A DNA stretch of 61,238 nt from Ectocarpus siliculosus (taxonomy: Eukaryota; Sar; Phaeophyceae; Ectocarpales; Ectocarpaceae). Of the stretch, positions 1 to 10,887 are shown piece after piece. The notes beneath the pieces are model-generated. The model did no database searches, was not told the origin of the DNA, and saw nothing but the letters and a program-made list of their open reading frames with translations. The stretch spans positions 1,467,412 through 1,528,649 of the forward strand of contig FN649749.1 in NCBI GenBank assembly GCA_000310025.1. The letters run 5' to 3'. The translations under genes were made by a program, and so were the position numbers. The first letter of the stretch is position 1. Each line of letters starts with the position of its first letter.

Positions 1-3000
1 GTTGGAAGGAGATGCAGACTGGTTCAGCTTCTGCGCGGGCGTCTTTGCGGAATCCGCCCAGAGCTCGTCGCCCCGAACGCTCAGCCCGCGGATACGAGAA
101 AATCCAGCGGGGCCAAGTATCTCTTGGGCAGCGCGGCGAGACGCCTTGCCGACCTTGAGGCACCTCTGGATGGCGCTCTCGACGACGCCGTTGTACTGCT
201 GCACGCCGGGAGGGGAGTACTCGATCGCGATCCCCATGCTGGCACAGAACTCCTTGAAGTCGCCGCTGGTCCAGAGGGCGTCACAGTCGCCCCGGACGCA
301 CTTGATCGCGGTGCCAGCCTTGTGGGCGGCGTCCACGACCATGCGCTTGAAGACCGCCAACGCCTCCGACTTCCGCCGCATGGCATAGCAGACGATCCAG
401 CCCGTGGCGGCGTCCACACCGAAGAGCATGTAGTGGTTGCCGCCGATGGTCGCCGTGTACCCGCCGCACATGTCGATGTGGAACATGTCGTTCGGCGCCC
501 TCTTGCCGCGGTATCCGCCCCCCTGCTTCGGCACCGGTGCCCTCGTCCCCCGCGCCGGCAAGCACCACCGGCAGCTGTCCATTGTGCCCGTGAGGGTGAT
601 TCCGTGTTGTTTTGCGGATAACCTCAAGATTGGTTCGGACAAGTGGCCGGCACGGTTGTGGAACGTGTTAATATCCATAACCTTTGTTGCATTGCCGACA
701 TGGAAAGGCGTCTTACCCGGACCCAACACAGCCAAAGCACGATCACACTCAGCACCCTCCCAAACATCTATCATCCTGGCAGAGGATTCTGCCGAAACAT
801 CCGTCACGCGGGGGGGTTCAAAATCCGAATCCAGAAGGCAAGTCAACACTTCAGATCTCTGGGCATGCATAAAGATGTTCAACATGCAGGAATGGGCCCA
901 TTCTCTCGAGGGGTCACTACTCTCGGCAGTAGAGGCCGGCTTCACCAGAAAACTCTCACGCGCAACATTCACTTGAGACACATCTTTGTGGGGAAGGCGG
1001 GAGGCGAAAAGGGAGTCACTTGACACTCCACGGATGAATCGTAGTTTACCGTGCAGCAGTTGAGTTCCGCTAGGGTTTATGCGGACTTCATGCTTGTGCG
1101 AAACTTTCCAAACCGAAAAAAGATTGAATCCACACCCGGGCACAAACAAAACTTCTGGCACAGTAATGTCTATGTCTTCCTGTTTCCCGTCGGCTCCGAT
1201 TTGGTGGAACCGAAGGTCTAAGCTTCCTACAGCTGCAACCTTGATGAGAGCCGAGTCTCCAATTTGAATAAATTGTTCATCCTGGCCCAAGTGGCGAATG
1301 TCGTACATGTGATCTATCTGGTTCGAAATCATCGCGCTCGCTCCAGAATCGGCCTGCCACTGCTCGCTACCCTTCGGATTCGGCATGTACGGTTGGCATA
1401 GAAAAGCTTTGTCTACTGTGGGACGCTTGGTGACACGAGCTACAATTAGCATTCCAGATACATCAGAGGCAGCAGGCACAATCTTATCCGGCTCAGCAGT
1501 CGCGATCACAGCAGGCATAGAAGGCACCCTCACATCATGGACAGCATGCATTATCCCATCAGACTCAGTACTCACAACCACGTCAGGCACAGCGGGCACA
1601 ATCGCATCAGTCTCATGAAAATCGGTCTCCTTCTCATAATTCTCGAACATCGCAGACAGACTCGGAGAAGCAACCCTGTGCAAATCTTGCTCAGAAAAAC
1701 AGTGATTCCTATCGTGACTCGCAAGCATTTCAGGGTCAACACCGGGTACAGCAGGTACGAAAACGTCAGACGCCTTAAAACCAAACGCAGACTCAAGAAA
1801 AGAATCAAACTTGCCTCGAGGGCACACACTTCGTGCCATGAAGAGACGAAGAGGGGCGTCGCCAGCAGGAGGTAGAACGTCGCCTGGATCTGGAGAGGGA
1901 GAGGAGGAGGAAGAGGCCGCCTGAGGCACGCCGTGGTACTGCTGCTCCTGCTGCTGCTCAAAACTCGCCTGCTGCTGCGGGAAGGGCGCCGGCTGCTCCG
2001 AGACGTAGAAGGCCTCGTTGTAGACTCTCGGCTGATACGCGTCAGGACCTGCAGCAGAAGGGCAGTATGTTACGTTGGCCTCCTGCTGCTGGTGCGGCCC
2101 GCCGTCTTCGGAAAAATAGCCGAAGCCAAATCCCCCGCCGGCGTTGCCGTAGGAACCGCCGCTGTGGTTCCCCCCGTGAGCCGCGAGCCCATACCCGTAT
2201 CCCGCCTCGGAAGGTGATGGGGCCCAGCTTGGCGTGGGTGCCGGCGCCGACGTTTGCTGCCATCCCGAGCTGCTTTCGCCACCGAACGAATCTCCGCCCC
2301 CGATGGCCAGGTGAGCCGGAAAAAAGGGCCGCGGGACGCTGGCAAGCTGCCCTGCAGGTACGTTGGCCGGCGGGAAATTGCCCCCGCGGCCGCCGCCTTG
2401 CCCACGGCTTTCGTAGGGGCGAGGCCCGTAGCCGCCGTAGCCCCGTCCCCCATCGTTGCGCCCCTGCACCTGCCCCCCAGCTCCGGGTCCTGGCCCACGC
2501 GGCGGCCCCTGAGGCGCATGAGGGTGGCCCTGACTCCAGCCCGCACCGTGTTGGAATTGGTACGACTGCTGTACTGATGGACCACCAACCCGCCCCAGGT
2601 TCTGCGATCCGCCTCGTGGATGAGCGGCCGCCTCGGCGTCCCTCCTGCCGCTCAAGTACGCGCTGATCTCGTTGTAATTCGCCAGGAACTCGCTGCGCAA
2701 CTTGTGACAGTCAGCGGTCGCGTGCGAGGTGTTGGGCCCGTGGTACTGGCAGATGTACGGTCCCAGCTGCTGCTGCTGCTGCTGCTGCTGCTGCCGCTGC
2801 TGCTGCTGCGGTGGCTGCATCGACGCCTGTGGCTGCTGCTGCTGCTGCTGCTGCTGCGGTCCGCCGTGACCCATGCCGACAATGGCTGGTCTCCTCTGCC
2901 CGCCGCCCCGGCCCATGCCGGCAGCGACGAGGGCGTGCCTCGTCTCCTCTCCTCTCTCTCCAGACCTCCGCTCGTACCTCTGCTCGTGCTCAGCCGTCCT

Positions 3001-3864
3001 CAACGCCTCCTGCATTTGTGCACTCGACAACATGGGGTGAAAAAGGACACGCTCTTTAATTTTCTCAAATTCTGGCAAAAAACCCCGAGCGATGTGCTTG
3101 CACATGGACACTTCAGCACGATTATCACCGTATGACACCAGTCTCATCCAAAGCGCCTTAGCTCTACCAAAGTAGTCCATCAAACTTTCTCCATTCCTCT
3201 GACACAGCACATTCCACTGATCATCAAACGTCTGTCTTTCCTCGTTTTTACTGCGTCGGTAGTAGTCCAAGAAAATTTTGTACCCGGCTTGCGGACTCTC
3301 CGCTGCGAGCAATTGCCCTTGAATAGATTGTGCCGTGATCTTCGACAGCATGAAAATCCATACCTTCCTAGACTGCTTTACTCTCTCCTCACCAAACGAA
3401 CGTTTCATCCAATCCACATTCACTTGAGCTGCAGCTACAGGAATCTCTGGGCCTCTCATTGCGTCAACCACTCCCTCGTTCTCCATCCACGCTTCAAACG
3501 CACTCGTGAAAATCCGCAACGCAACCTCCATCGATCGATTTTTGAGGAAATCATCACTCCAAACAGGGACCTCGACTTTGTCCCGCTGTTTCAACTCTAC
3601 TGTCTGGGCGCTAGACGTGCCTGAATGGGCACGATGCCCCTGGTCCTGGGAGTTTGCCGTGAAAGCATGCTTGAGAAGGTCGACCAGCTGACGCATCGAG
3701 TCTTGCTGATCTCCCCCCGCCGCCGCTCTCCCTCCCAGATTGTCTTGTTCTTCTGCATCGGCGGTGAACGAATAGTTGGTTCCTCCATCGCCGGTGCCTT
3801 CTCCCGGGGAAGGATCACCATGACCTTGTCCCCCCGGAGGCTGTCGTCCGTCTCCATCCGGCAT
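1..3864 (-). CDS. Ty1/copia retrotransposon Gag-protease-integrase polyprotein (partial, runs off left edge)
   Basis: One uninterrupted frame from the ATG at 3862-3864 to the window edge, 1288 codons. Order seen: a Gag-like helical region (about residues 60-280); a Cys/His knuckle, C372-x2-H with a later H and C, after Gln-rich tracts; a long low-complexity linker; an aspartic protease with active site DSGAS at D839; a GAG-pre-integrase domain (HNRAGH followed by CRWC); and an integrase core with acidic triad D1131, D1193 and E1229. The last two acids are separated by exactly 35 residues (DD35E). Protease before integrase, with reverse transcriptase still to come, is the Copia order. RT and RNase H must lie left of the window. 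The intact frame suggests a fairly young copy. Integrase motif wording is divergent (GDCDALW where copias usually read DNGGEF). An in-frame TAG just upstream (near 3910) limits the start. Confidence 0.93.
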   Translation of the reverse strand, partial: MPDGDGRQPPGGQGHGDPSPGEGTGDGGTNYSFTADAEEQDNLGGRAAAGGDQQDSMRQLVDLLKHAFTANSQDQGHRAHSGTSSAQTVELKQRDKVEVPVWSDDFLKNRSMEVALRIFTSAFEAWMENEGVVDAMRGPEIPVAAAQVNVDWMKRSFGEERVKQSRKVWIFMLSKITAQSIQGQLLAAESPQAGYKIFLDYYRRSKNEERQTFDDQWNVLCQRNGESLMDYFGRAKALWMRLVSYGDNRAEVSMCKHIARGFLPEFEKIKERVLFHPMLSSAQMQEALRTAEHEQRYERRSGERGEETRHALVAAGMGRGGGQRRPAIVGMGHGGPQQQQQQQQPQASMQPPQQQQRQQQQQQQQQLGPYICQYHGPNTSHATADCHKLRSEFLANYNEISAYLSGRRDAEAAAHPRGGSQNLGRVGGPSVQQSYQFQHGAGWSQGHPHAPQGPPRGPGPGAGGQVQGRNDGGRGYGGYGPRPYESRGQGGGRGGNFPPANVPAGQLASVPRPFFPAHLAIGGGDSFGGESSSGWQQTSAPAPTPSWAPSPSEAGYGYGLAAHGGNHSGGSYGNAGGGFGFGYFSEDGGPHQQQEANVTYCPSAAGPDAYQPRVYNEAFYVSEQPAPFPQQQASFEQQQEQQYHGVPQAASSSSSPSPDPGDVLPPAGDAPLRLFMARSVCPRGKFDSFLESAFGFKASDVFVPAVPGVDPEMLASHDRNHCFSEQDLHRVASPSLSAMFENYEKETDFHETDAIVPAVPDVVVSTESDGIMHAVHDVRVPSMPAVIATAEPDKIVPAASDVSGMLIVARVTKRPTVDKAFLCQPYMPNPKGSEQWQADSGASAMISNQIDHMYDIRHLGQDEQFIQIGDSALIKVAAVGSLDLRFHQIGADGKQEDIDITVPEVLFVPGCGFNLFSVWKVSHKHEVRINPSGTQLLHGKLRFIRGVSSDSLFASRLPHKDVSQVNVARESFLVKPASTAESSDPSREWAHSCMLNIFMHAQRSEVLTCLLDSDFEPPRVTDVSAESSARMIDVWEGAECDRALAVLGPGKTPFHVGNATKVMDINTFHNRAGHLSEPILRLSAKQHGITLTGTMDSCRWCLPARGTRAPVPKQGGGYRGKRAPNDMFHIDMCGGYTATIGGNHYMLFGVDAATGWIVCYAMRRKSEALAVFKRMVVDAAHKAGTAIKCVRGDCDALWTSGDFKEFCASMGIAIEYSPPGVQQYNGVVESAIQRCLKVGKASRRAAQEILGPAGFSRIRGLSVRGDELWADSAKTPAQKLNQSASPSN

Positions 3865-4878
3865 CTTGCGCGCGTAGACACAGCGGCCACTCTCTTGATC
3901 GAAACGCTAGCGTGTTGAGTAGCTTTGTGCGTGGGTGCCTCGGCGCGGGGTCCCGTAGTGGGAAACAAAAGGTGCCAGCAGCTGGGTACTGCCAACGGTC
4001 AAAATGTAGAAACTATCCGCGGGCGTGAAAGCCCTTCTACGTGGTGGAGCGTGGAAGCTCGTGTATAATATAGTTGTGGCGTGGAAGCCGGGTGGCGTGG
4101 TGGCCCTGATGTAAAGGTATATGTAGGGACGTGGGAGTCCTGAAGGCGTGGAAGCCGGGTTGGCGTGATAGCCGGAGTATGGGCGTGGAAGCCGGGGTTG
4201 GCGTGAGAGCCGGAAAAAGGACTTGATTATACACAGAAAAAGGAAGTGAGGAACCACAAGCCACGCACACAAATTCCGTTGTAGACACCCATACCCTCAA
4301 ACCTGCAATATGTGATAAAGTTGGTACCACCAAATCTAATCCATAGCAACCATTGAACCCCCAAACTCCCCGCTCCATCTGCTCGGGAAATTCTTGCTCG
4401 CAATAATCTGTTGATGCTGTGAGTACATCCAACAGACCGTGTCACGCAAGGTGTGTACTGCTGCGTGGGACGTTGGTGCCATTGTGATTGGCACCGAAAC
4501 AAAGGTCGTTGTGCGCTCCCAGGGATCATCATGGGCCAAACCGGTTGTCAATACGGGCGCAGAATGTTCTAAATGCACGTCTGTGATGTGAGATGAGTGT
4601 ACGCTTTGAGGGGGACACGACTTGGCAAACTGCTCCTTTGTAGGAGCCGTTGGGAGCCGTTGGCGACTAAAACCGGATGTAGGAATCTGGCGGAGCACAC
4701 GTAGCAGCCTGGAACACGCGCAAGGGGAGGCGCGCCAAGACAGCCTGGCCCTCTCTCTGCTTCGCCTTCTTCCTTCCTCGAGGCTTGCATGAATGCTTTT
4801 CCCTTGCTGATCTCTTTTCACGCGGATGTGGTGGCACTGTCTTTCAGTGTGCCTTTGTTTACAGGGTGGGTGGGTGGG
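3865..4878 (-). other. Non-coding leader / candidate 5' LTR region of the copia element
   Basis: No supported gene. In element orientation this lies directly upstream of the Gag start, so it should hold the leader, primer-binding site and 5' LTR. The 3' LTR is outside the window, so LTR borders cannot be set, and I did not recognise a convincing primer-binding site. The later part (about 4230-4800) is unremarkable. The tyrosine-recombinase element begins at 4879, so it may be inserted into or beside the copia LTR. Confidence 0.4.
4021..4215. repeat. Degenerate GCGTGGAAGCCGGG minisatellite
   Basis: The motif GCGTGGAAGCCGGG recurs at least three times (near 4079, 4147 and 4175), alternating with variants such as GGCGTGATAGCCGG and GGCGTGAGAGCCGG. 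It lies in the copia leader/LTR interval. Such arrays are common in LTRs and leaders; a regulatory role is possible but unproven. Confidence 0.6.
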
Positions 4879-5144
4879 AAAATTCGATCAAGTCCCAAAC
4901 GAAAACTCTTTTCTCTCGCTGCTGCTTTGCTTCACTGCCTTTGCGGGCGATGCAACGTTTTTCCCTTCGAGGTCCTCGGCTTCCCAAGGATCCCAAAAGC
5001 TTCTGCCAACCTCTCTCTCTTCTCTGTATCCTGTACATAGCTATACCCCCGTGTACCCTTTTTTGTCTCTCGCCGCTCTTTCACGAAATTTCCGATACGC
5101 TTCCACAAACCACGGATTCACGGTTATACCGAATCCTTCGTTTT
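4879..5144. repeat. Terminal direct repeat, left copy (3' end of the recombinase element)
   Basis: 266 bp starting AAAATTCGATC and ending CCTTCGTTTT, identical by eye to 10888-11153. Flanks diverge at once on both sides. The repeat is pyrimidine-rich on the plus strand with short CTCTCT runs. Confidence 0.95.
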
Positions 5145-5367
5145 GTGATTTGCTCAAGAAATTTGGATTATTAGAAAAAGCGACAAGAAATCAGAAACGC
5201 CGAAACCAAGAAATATCAAAACCAAAATCCAACCTATGAGCCGAACCATTGACTTCCTCTCGGACTCACTAGGTATCACTTATCGGGCCAACCCGACGTC
5301 TATGCCCAGGTCATATCCCATTGCGCGGCCCGATATTCGGCGCTCTTGTCCACGCTATTTCTCCCCT
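5145..5367. other. 3' non-coding part of the recombinase element
   Basis: The 223 bases between the recombinase stop and the left terminal repeat. This is where a split-direct-repeat element would carry its B1 repeat. I saw no matching B2 below 4879. Confidence 0.5.
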
Positions 5368-6557
5368 TCAACTAGACGCTAGTGCGCGCGATACATAATT
5401 AGCGCCTTCCCCTCCTGCCCTAACGTACGTCATAAAGGCTCCTGACTTCCACCTTCCCGCCCTCTGAATCTGAATAACCGATGCGCCCTGCTTTGCTAGT
5501 TGCGTCGCACCACCTATCCTCCCTGAGTGTAGCGCGAAGTGCGTTGGGTTTTCTCCTACTCTTCTCGCCATGTCTCTCAACGCTGTTGTTGCTTCCGACC
5601 TCGACACTACTGCCCACCGTCCCTGCTTGACCGACTGCATGAGCGGCGCGGTACTTCCTAACTCTGGGTGCACGTCAAGCAGATTCAGCAAAATCTCGAG
5701 CGCCCCCATCTTCTCAGCCATCTGTCCCACTTCCTCGTCCCGCGTTAATCTCTCTCTCTCGTCACTACCGCGCCTCGCCTCTTTTGGTCCGCTTTCGATG
5801 CGCGAAAAGTCACTTCTACTCTGTCTGCCCGCCTTCTTTCGTCCCACGCTAGCCGGCACGATCCTTCGAAGAATACGAGGTTCCCTCTCGTAAGACAAAA
5901 ATCGGCGTGTACTAATCCGTTGTGGTAGGCCCACAGCTCAGACGCTCGGCACAGCAAGAAATACGAGAGAGCGATCCCCATCCATGTCACTAGTCTGAAA
6001 ACATCCGTCAGCGATCTTTCTCTCCCCGCTATAATCATCGGCACGGTGAGCGGTTGCCTTACCAACTGTTTCGTCTCTGCCCTCGCATGCAGTCTGTCTA
6101 TTGCGTTCCCAACAGCTGCCACTCTGAAGTGCGATGTGGGCAGCTCCCAGCCTGCGTACAGTTTATGGAAGTACTTGATAGCCGCGAGGTACCCCTTCAC
6201 CGTTTGGCTCTGGTTCTTATACACTAAGCACCTCGATGCCATAAACACAGTCAGCTCTCTCACTGCGCTATCCACGCCGTCCTCCTCGTACAACCATGGA
6301 CTCAGATTCGCTTTAGCTCTTTAATCTGTCCACGTGTCCCACTTGCTGTGGTATCCTTTCAGCGTGCTCGCGTTCAGGGAGCCGTGCTCCATTATCCTGA
6401 GGAGCCTTTCGCCTTCATCGCTCGTTCCCTTCGTCCCGTGTTCGCTTCCTGTACTTGAACACGTTAGGGTCATTACACCTTCGTTAGTTCTTTTGCTCAT
6501 CATTCTTGTCTTACTCTTATTACTTCTTTTCTTTACACGCTTGCCATGCGACTCCAT
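5368..6557 (-). pseudogene. Tyrosine recombinase ORF, disrupted
   Basis: The N-terminal part (6557-6321) ends at an in-frame TAA. The same frame resumes at once and runs to about 5745, then shifts by one base into the frame that ends at 5368. Catalytic signatures of a tyrosine recombinase are present: an Arg in CRASEL, the H-x-x-R box in HSGRIGGAT, and the closing GRWKSGAFMTY with the nucleophilic Tyr. The N-terminal helical SAM-like region (VKGYLAAIKYFHKLY) is also recognisable. In this family the enzyme inserts the circular cDNA. One stop and one frameshift make this copy unlikely to produce active enzyme. Replication depends on a partner element if it moves at all. Confidence 0.88.
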
Positions 6558-8410
6558 ACGAGGCCATCCATTCTTTGGTTCTGGAGTTTCTCTTGCAGTA
6601 TCATTTCAATTAGCTCTCTTCCGGGGTCTCCGATGTCTTGCATTCGCCAGTTATTATCATGCGTGAGTCTTTCCACATTGACTTCTACGTCCTCTGACTT
6701 CCATCTAGATATCCCGTCCGCGAGGGTATTCTCGCGTCCCGGGATGTGTTTTGCCACATGACACCATCCGTTTTCAATCTCCATGCGACCAAGCAGTCTC
6801 ATGAGCAGTCCCGCTCGCCTGTCTCTCGAGCCCCCGCATCTGTTCACCCACGACACCGCCGACATATCGTCTCCCCTCATCATGATAGCTTGTCCGTGTT
6901 GCGTCGGCTTTTCTCCCACGACCATTTGGACCACCCAACATGTAATTATCATTCCGAGCAGTTCTAGCGTGTTGATCGTGATCGCGCTGGTTTCTTTGGC
7001 TTCCGCTTTCCTTTTCAGCTCCGCGGTAAACGCGGGTTAAATCGATACCGCCAGAATACCCTTAGTTCGGGACAGTGACCGCCGACTGCGTCGAAGCTAG
7101 CATCCGACAGGTAGTGACGGAAAGGCGTGCGTTGGACGTGGTTCAAGAAAAACGCGCTAAGTGACTCTCCTTTCTCCGCCAGTTTAACTTTCAGCGCCCA
7201 TCTCCAGAAGTCTAGGTCTCCATGGAACTCCCAACCGAGACGTACCTGCCTCTTCTCTCTCGACCGTCTGTTAGCCTTGTCGTTAGGCCGGTGAGGCGTA
7301 AGAGGTGCCACACGAAATATTTCCCCGCCCTCATGACATATGTCATGTTCCAGATTTTTCCAGCCATACTCAGGACTTCTTGCACACTAGCGAATTCTCT
7401 GGTCTGTGGCCAATTGTTCTCTAGCGCGGTCCTTATCGCATCGATCCTCTCATGTGTTGTTGCGATCGTCATTTTATGGGTGTCTATCGTGTGTCCAAGA
7501 AAGTCCACTTCCGTGTTCCAGTCTGTGCTTTTCTTCGGGGAGAGAATGGGCGTTTGGCCCGCCTCTGCTGGCCCGAAGAGTCTCACACAGTCAGACGCTA
7601 ATGACGCGGAGGCTACCAGCGCTGAAGCGTCGTCTGGCGCATGTTGTACTTTCAGTAAAGCGAAATCGTCTACGAACACCCCGCACGAGAAATCGTCGTG
7701 GGGTCCACCTCCGTCATGCGGTTTCACGTTGGCGTCTCGGGGCACTCGGGCGGGTGGTCCGTCTTCCCACTCGACTATTTTTACATGTGACATCATTTCG
7801 ATCCCTTCGTCTACTAGTTGTACGTTGTGTACGTTGGTGTTGCGGTGTGAATTATCAGCAGCGGACGCCATGACTCCCCAAAAACCGGGCGAACCTGCCC
7901 ATCCAAACGTCAGTCTGAAGTCGGCGACTAGTACGTCTCCTATCACATAGCAGAATTTTTGTGCATCGTCTGGCGCAACTCTCACGTTTCGGTAAGCGTT
8001 GTTCACGTCCCCTGTGGACACTAGTATCCTCTTGTCAGGCCATTTGACTCTCAAGCGCGTTATTTCAGCAAGGAAAGCAGGTAGAGTCTCTCCGCACAAA
8101 CAGTCGGGTACTTCTTCCGTTACCGTATCCACGTTGACTCCTCCCTTCTGTCCGCGCATTAGTTTGGGTCAAAAGAAAAACCGTTTATGATTCTGATTTT
8201 TTTTCCTACCACAGCTCCTAGCGGCGATACGCGAACGCCCTTCATGCGAGCCGCGTCCGCTACGTCGAATACGAGGCATCTGTTCTGTTCGACGTCGTCT
8301 ATCAGCTTCTTCCACACCAGTTCCGTGTGGGCGTCTATCGTACTGTGATTTCCGTATCGAAGAGCGCTCTCGAGGTTAGGCGGCCTGTCGTGCGTTTTTT
8401 GCTGGCACAC
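6533..8410 (-). pseudogene. Reverse transcriptase-RNase H ORF of the recombinase element, frameshifted
   Basis: Segments in order: 8410-8159 (ends ...NGFSFDPN then TAA, overlapping the next ATG), 8159-7212 (RT palm), 7311-7015 and 6952-6533 (RNase H). RT motifs seen: A in STGDVNNAYRNV, B in FGWAGSPGFWG, C in FVDDFALL, then VDFLGHTID. RNase H acids seen: SDAS, NTLELLG, MRGDDMSA and LADGISRW, giving a complete D-E-D-D set. The segments lie in different frames, so at least three single-base shifts separate them. Known family behaviour: cDNA synthesis from element RNA. The intact active-site motifs with scattered indels suggest recent inactivation. Confidence 0.88.
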
Positions 8411-8438
8411 CGTTGTCTACGATGTCTATGAGATTCGC

Positions 8439-10371
8439 TTAGTCTGGGAAGTGTTTTTTGGTTCCGAAGTGTTGTTCGAGGTCGCTCAGGTTTAGCGGCG
8501 GTGACACCAAGGTGCCGCCGATTTCCCTCGCGACGTCTCCCAACTTTCCGTCGTTCGTTTTTAGAAGCATGCTACCAGTCTTCGCAAGTTCGTGAATGAT
8601 TTCCTGTTTTTCGTCAAGTCGTGTACCACGTGCTAGGCATTCCTTTTGTTCTCTCCACATTTCAGCCAGTAGCTTCCCATAAGGAGGTGGCAAGGCTGCC
8701 GACCCGTCACTATCCGAGTCCCTCTTGCCGTAGGGGTCTTTGTCTCCAATACACGTATTGGGTCTAGCACTCTTGTGATCTTCTCCCTGGTGCGAGGGGT
8801 CTTTTTCTCCCCGGTAACGGGGGTCTTCTCTAGTGTTTCCACTAGGTCTTTCTCTGTCTTTGTCTCCAATACACGTATTGGGTCTAGCACTCTTGTGATC
8901 TTCTCCCTGGTGCGAGGGGTCTTTTTCTCCCCGGTAACGGGGGTCTTCTCTAGTGTTACCACTAGGTCTTTCTCTGTCTTTGTCTCCAATTCACGTATTG
9001 GGTCTAGCACTCTTGTGATCTTCTCCCTGTGCGAGGGGTCTTTTTCTCCCCGGTAACGGGGGTCTTCTCTAGTGTTCCCACTAGGTCTTTCTCTGTCTCT
9101 GTCTCCAATACACGTATTGGGTCTAGCACTCTTGCGATCTTCTCCCTGGTGCGAGGGGTCTTTTTCTCCCCGGTAACGGGGGTCTTCTCTAGTGTTCCCA
9201 CTAGGTCTTTCTCTGTCTTTGTCTCCAATTCACGTATTGGGTCTAGCACTCTTGCGATCTTCTCCCTGGTGCGAGGGGTCTTTTTCTCCCCGGTAACGGG
9301 GGTCTTCTCTAGTGTTCCCACTAGGTCTTTCTCTGTCTTTGTCTCCAATACACGTATTGGGTCTAGCACTCTTGCGATCTTCTCCCTGGTGCGAGGGGTC
9401 TTTTTCTCCCCGGTAACGGGGGTCTTCTCTAGTGTTCCCACTAGGTCTTTCTCTGTCTTTGTCTCCAATACACGTATTGGGTCTAGCACTCTTGCGATCT
9501 TCTCCCTGGTGCGAGGGGTCTTTTTCTCCCCGGTAACGGGGGTCTTCTCTAGTGTTCCCACTAGGTCTTTCTCTGTCTTTGTCTCCAATACACGTATTGG
9601 GTCTAGCACTCTTGCGATCTTCTCCCTGGTGCGAGGGGTCTTTTTCTCCCCGGTAACGGGGGTCTTTTCCAGCGTTCACGCCGGGTCTATTATTTTCTCC
9701 CGTGTTACGGGATGTTTTTCTCTCACTTGTTCAAGTCTAGCGCACGGTTGTTCTACTCCTTGGTTAGAGGGGTCCATTAGCGCTGGTTCTGCAGTAATTT
9801 CATGTTCATCACTATTGGTGCGTAGTCTACTTTGGCTGGTACTTCTACGAGTACACGGTTGTTCTACTCCTTGGTTAGAGGGGTCCAATAGCTCTGGGTC
9901 TGCAGTAATTTCATGGTCCTCACTACTCGTACTTGATTTACTCGGGCGGGTACTTCTTCTCTCACCGTAGAACACGTTCGGTGCCACCAACCCGGGAAGA
10001 GGCGCTTCAGTTAGCGCCACGGTCCTGCTCCTGTCTACAAAAGTTGCTACCGTGGGGTCATCCGCCCTCCTCGCCCGCGTTGGCCCCACCTCTGGATGGG
10101 GCCCGTATTGTCAGGAGTTGGCACCTGCTGCTCCGTGTGGCCTGTAGTTGTTGCTGTAACGGGCGACTGGGTGTTAAGGCCCTGGTTTAACACGTTAATA
10201 TTTGGGCCCAGAGCCTGTGCTTGCTGGGGCTGTAGCACGAGCTGGCCGCCTAGCGGGAGATTAATAGGCTGGGGCTGGTCTTGCTGCTGGAGGACGGCAG
10301 GGGGGAGGTGGCCAGGCTGCTGTGGCTGCTGCTGATGCTGCTGTTGCTGGTGGTACTGCTGCTGCTGGTGA

Positions 10372-10421
<50 letters not shown>

Positions 10422-10869
10422 GTACTGCGGGTGCTGCTGCTGCTGTTGCTCCATCCTGAGCTCCAGGTTGCCGAGTCGATCGCTTTGCTCTTTTAGGAGT
10501 ACAGATATCTGCAGCAGTAGCTGGACTGGGTTGATGGGGGGAGGTGGGCCTCCCAGCCCGGCTGGCGCGGCTCCGCCCGCATTCTGGTCTCCTCCTCCTG
10601 CGGGGGCGCGCGTTGTTGTTTCCTGCCGCCTGTTGGTTTCCCGCCGCCCCTGCTGGCTGGTTTCCTGCTGCTACTGCCTGTTCGCCACCATGGGGAGCTG
10701 CCGCTGCTGCTCCTCCTCCGCGGCCGCTGCTCTGTTGTTGGTTGGCTGCGGGCGGTGGTCCGTTGGGAGGCGGCGGTGGTGGCGGTGGAGGTGGCGCTGG
10801 CTGCGCTGGCTGCAGCTGCTGGGGGGGACCCTGACCCTGCTGCTGCAGGTTGTTGCCGTTGTTCATCAC
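8439..10869 (-). pseudogene. Gag-like ORF1 of the recombinase element, broken, with repeat-expanded middle
   Basis: Starts with ATG at 10869, 18 bp inside the right terminal repeat. The N-terminus is Gln/Pro/Ala-rich (10869 to about 10605). The frame then shifts to one encoding a short coiled-coil-like stretch (LLLQISVLLKEQSDRLGNLE) and a poly-Gln tract, ending at 10047. Another frame carries 10089-9676, which contains two copies of a block with EITA and DPSNQGVEQPC. The following 120-bp repeats extend it. The C-terminus (8693-8439) reads smoothly from one repeat frame (...CIGDKDPYGKR) into PPPYGKLLAEMW. Stops and shifts include a TGA replacing a Gly codon near 9651 and a 1-bp deletion near 9030. 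No zinc knuckle is visible. Assignment as Gag rests on position only. Confidence 0.65.
8741..9672. repeat. 120-bp tandem repeat array (about eight units)
   Basis: Units recur every 120 bp (boundary GGTCTAGCACTCTTG at about 8760, 8880, 9000, 9119, 9239, 9359, 9479 and 9599), nearly identical. One unit lacks one base (CCCTGTGCG instead of CCCTGGTGCG near 9030). The period equals exactly 40 codons, so each open frame repeats without a stop. Two minus-strand frames and one plus-strand frame are open across most of the array. It sits inside the Gag-like ORF. Confidence 0.95.
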
Positions 10870-10887
10870 TCTGGCGTGTCTAGGACA

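Noticed and set aside
4785-5239. Plus-strand proteins in the left terminal repeat
   Set aside because: The same frames occur in the right repeat copy and lie in the non-coding terminal repeat; no coding signal.
8741-9672. CRISPR-like array
   Set aside because: Units are contiguous 120-bp tandem repeats without unique spacers, in eukaryotic DNA.
9029-9970. 313-codon plus-strand open frame across the 120-bp repeats
   Set aside because: It is the complement of the Gag-like repeat array; the repeat length is a multiple of three, so one stop-free unit keeps the whole frame open. No independent coding evidence.
10281-10496. Leu-rich plus-strand protein
   Set aside because: It is the antisense of a poly-Gln CAG tract in the Gag-like ORF.
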